From the NCBI GenBank assembly GCA_020347665.1, contig CP070737.1, positions 1,548,211 through 1,580,311 of the forward strand: a stretch of DNA of 32,101 bases, read 5' to 3'. The DNA comes from Nitrospiraceae bacterium (GTDB lineage Bacteria; Nitrospirota; Thermodesulfovibrionia; Thermodesulfovibrionales; UBA6898). Below the pieces are notes generated by a model. It saw only the letters and a program-made list of their open reading frames with translations. It had not been told where the DNA came from and searched no databases. The translations under genes were made by a program, and so were the position numbers. This document shows positions 30,466 through 32,101 of this stretch, one piece after another (the stretch's first letter is position 1; each line of letters opens with the position of its first letter).

Positions 30466-32101
30466 TTACTTTTTGGCTTTCTTGTGCCTACGGATACGGT
30501 TTTTTTTGCCGTATTCCCGGGCCTGATCAATGAATGCCTCTAACTGAATTTCCGTTGTCAGGGATTCAGTCCCATCATAGGGAATACTTAAACAGGGAAT
30601 CCCGAATTCTTTATTCAAGCCGCGCATCATTCCGCTGACAATCGTGCCGGGCATACAACCAAACGGCATGGCATTGATAATGCCGGCTGCCCCGTTGTTT
30701 ATGAGTTCAATGCTCTTTCCGATGCTGAGGATAGCCTCTCCCTCAAATGAGGAATGAATATAGGGAGCCGCATTAAGCAATAATGTTTTCGTGTCGGGCT
30801 CATGAAGCGTCTTTAAGAACCCATCAAAACCTTTCCCGAATTTCTGCTCTATTCTCTTCTGAAAATAGCGCTTTATCAAAAGGTTAATGATACCAGACCA
30901 GTCCTTTTTTATCAAGGCCTTACGATACCCCACAAGATTTACATAGCTTATCCATTCTTCAACCGGCGCAAGGTATGCCTCTCCGCCGAGCTGTTCGATC
31001 TTTTTGATAAGGTCCTCATTCGAAAATTTGTGGGACCTCACAAAGATTTCACCGATGATCCCGATAAGCGGTTTTTCATCCTGAGAACGCGGCACATTTT
31101 CAAAAGAGGTCTTTACCGATCGCAATACATCGTCAAGGGTTCCGTCAACTCCTCTCAGCGAATCATATATCTTCCCGAGATATGTTTTATAGAGTGTTTC
31201 AGCTGAGCCCTGTTCTTTTTCATATGGTCGGATTTCGTGGAGGCATTTCGTGAGCAATTCAATGGCGATAATTCCTTTCCAGGATGTCATGGCAAAATCA
31301 CCACCAACAATGCCGAGATGCCGATAAAAATTTTCGTCCTGATTCGGTGAAAAAATCGGCACATTCTCGTATCCAAGATCCCTCAAAACAAGCCGGTGAA
31401 ACACATTGTATTGACCGAATCTGCAGGGACCCGAACCGGACGGCATAAAGAATGCAGATCTTTCAGCGTCAAACCCCGGCTCCATGATCTTCTTTACCAT
31501 ATCACCAGTTGTTACCGCACAGGGATAGCATTCTTTTCCCGATACGTACTTCTTCCCTACATCAACGGCTTCCCGGGATGATTCAGGCAGCATTTCCGCA
31601 GACACTCCGCATGATTGAAATGCTGCTGCAAGGGCAATCGCATGGTCAGACATATGGGGAATATAGACAGTCCTCTTATGAGCAAATGAAATGTCGTCAG
31701 TCCCGTTGCCGATCCGAACGGGTCGGTCCTCGGCATCAATCTGTTCATGTTCGATACTGTCCAGAAATGCCTCGCATCTCGTTATGGCCCCGGCATCCGC
31801 GCTATGCTCATCAATTTCCAGGTACAGGTATGGTTTTCCGGACATTTCTTCATCAAAAAATTTAATAATAAAAGAGTCAGGACCGCACGAAAAGTTACCG
31901 ATAAACAGCGCATACAGCAGGGGATGTGAGCGGATAAGCCGCGCAGCACCCAAGATTCTCTGGCCTGACCGCCAGTACATATTCGCCCAGCTATCAGAGA
32001 CATCTGACTGTTCAACAGGAAGAAAATCCATTGGAATGGCAAGAACTCCGAGATCAGCGAGCTTTTTGGGAATATTCAGATTGACCCCGCTGTCAAAGGC
32101 A
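30466..32101 (-). CDS. Acyl-CoA dehydratase activase-like protein (DUF2229/HgdB-like C-terminal part), truncated by window edge
   Basis: About 544 C-terminal residues are visible; the frame stays open to the end of the window (SGVNLNIPKKLADLGVLAIP precedes an internal Met at 32031), so the start lies outside. The sequence resembles the C-terminal half of large BadF/BadG-type activase fusions related to 2-hydroxyglutaryl-CoA dehydratase: KECYPCAVTTGDMVKKI, FMPSGSGPCRFGQYN, NAMPFGCMPGTIVSGMM and IPCLSIPYDGTESLTTEIQLEAF. The conserved cysteines probably ligate an Fe-S cluster. The C-terminus is basic (KKNRIRRHKKAKK). The real reaction of these fused proteins is not established. The family is typical of strict anaerobes. 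Confidence 0.85.
   Translation of the reverse strand, partial: AFDSGVNLNIPKKLADLGVLAIPMDFLPVEQSDVSDSWANMYWRSGQRILGAARLIRSHPLLYALFIGNFSCGPDSFIIKFFDEEMSGKPYLYLEIDEHSADAGAITRCEAFLDSIEHEQIDAEDRPVRIGNGTDDISFAHKRTVYIPHMSDHAIALAAAFQSCGVSAEMLPESSREAVDVGKKYVSGKECYPCAVTTGDMVKKIMEPGFDAERSAFFMPSGSGPCRFGQYNVFHRLVLRDLGYENVPIFSPNQDENFYRHLGIVGGDFAMTSWKGIIAIELLTKCLHEIRPYEKEQGSAETLYKTYLGKIYDSLRGVDGTLDDVLRSVKTSFENVPRSQDEKPLIGIIGEIFVRSHKFSNEDLIKKIEQLGGEAYLAPVEEWISYVNLVGYRKALIKKDWSGIINLLIKRYFQKRIEQKFGKGFDGFLKTLHEPDTKTLLLNAAPYIHSSFEGEAILSIGKSIELINNGAAGIINAMPFGCMPGTIVSGMMRGLNKEFGIPCLSIPYDGTESLTTEIQLEAFIDQAREYGKKNRIRRHKKAKK

Noticed and set aside
1..32101. CRISPR arrays, tRNA or rRNA genes, insertion sequences, known riboswitches
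   Set aside because: No evenly spaced repeats, cloverleaf-like segments, transposase frames or recognisable riboswitch cores were seen on reading both strands; a covariance-model search would be decisive.

Overview
The window reads as a chromosomal stretch of a Gram-negative anaerobe or facultative anaerobe. It carries outer-membrane lipoprotein efflux components, a tripartite RND pump, type II secretion pseudopilins and the C-terminal part of a large 2-hydroxyacyl-CoA dehydratase activase-like protein. The last family and the overall gene mix suggest Nitrospirota (Thermodesulfovibrionia-like) or Desulfobacterota. This is inference; there is no rRNA in the window to settle it. I found no insertion sequence, prophage, CRISPR array or tRNA.

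Layout, left to right. (1) 1-969: 3' part of a sodium:alanine (AGCS) symporter, + strand. (2) 993-2810: two stand-alone minus-strand genes, a secreted HExxH protein (DUF4124/DUF922-like) and a DUF523-DUF1722 fusion. (3) 2960-4651: mltD, a LysM lytic transglycosylase with its own promoter. (4) 4725-8853: complete sugar ABC importer operon (binding lipoprotein, two permeases, ATPase). (5) 9080-15520: autoregulated-looking operon tetR - outer-membrane factor - membrane fusion protein - RND pump, with every junction an ATGA overlap. (6) 15686-19515: purD - purE - DUF89 phosphatase - sugar-kinase-like gene. (7) 19622-23579: radC, divergent from a compact pseudopilin operon gspF-G-H-I-J. (8) 23742-24443: small LPS/Ser-Thr kinase-like gene converging on metG with 3 bp between stops. 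(9) 24447-29963: operon MetE-like - tmk - holB - ricT - metG, resembling the tmk/holB/ricT neighbourhood of Bacillus. (10) 30288-30386: a 32-residue, extremely basic mS38/bS22-like (AURKAIP1/COX24) ribosomal peptide gene. (11) 30466-end: 3' part of the activase-like gene.

The most interesting non-coding signals are four. First, several genes have a sigma70-type -10 box only 5-11 nt before the ATG and no Shine-Dalgarno, so leaderless mRNAs are predicted (the DUF922-like gene, tetR, radC, gspF and the MetE-like gene), while internal genes such as purE and gspG have strong Shine-Dalgarno sequences. Second, a 28-bp near-perfect palindrome sits across the tetR promoter. Third, an imperfect 63-bp palindrome between gspF and gspG is flanked by 9-bp direct repeats, like a small palindromic insertion. 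Fourth, the 15-bp palindrome TTAAAA-N3-TTTTAA occurs twice, once upstream of purD and once upstream of tetR. I recognised no classical intrinsic terminator. No wholly new multi-gene system is evident; most genes are housekeeping or familiar transport and secretion families.
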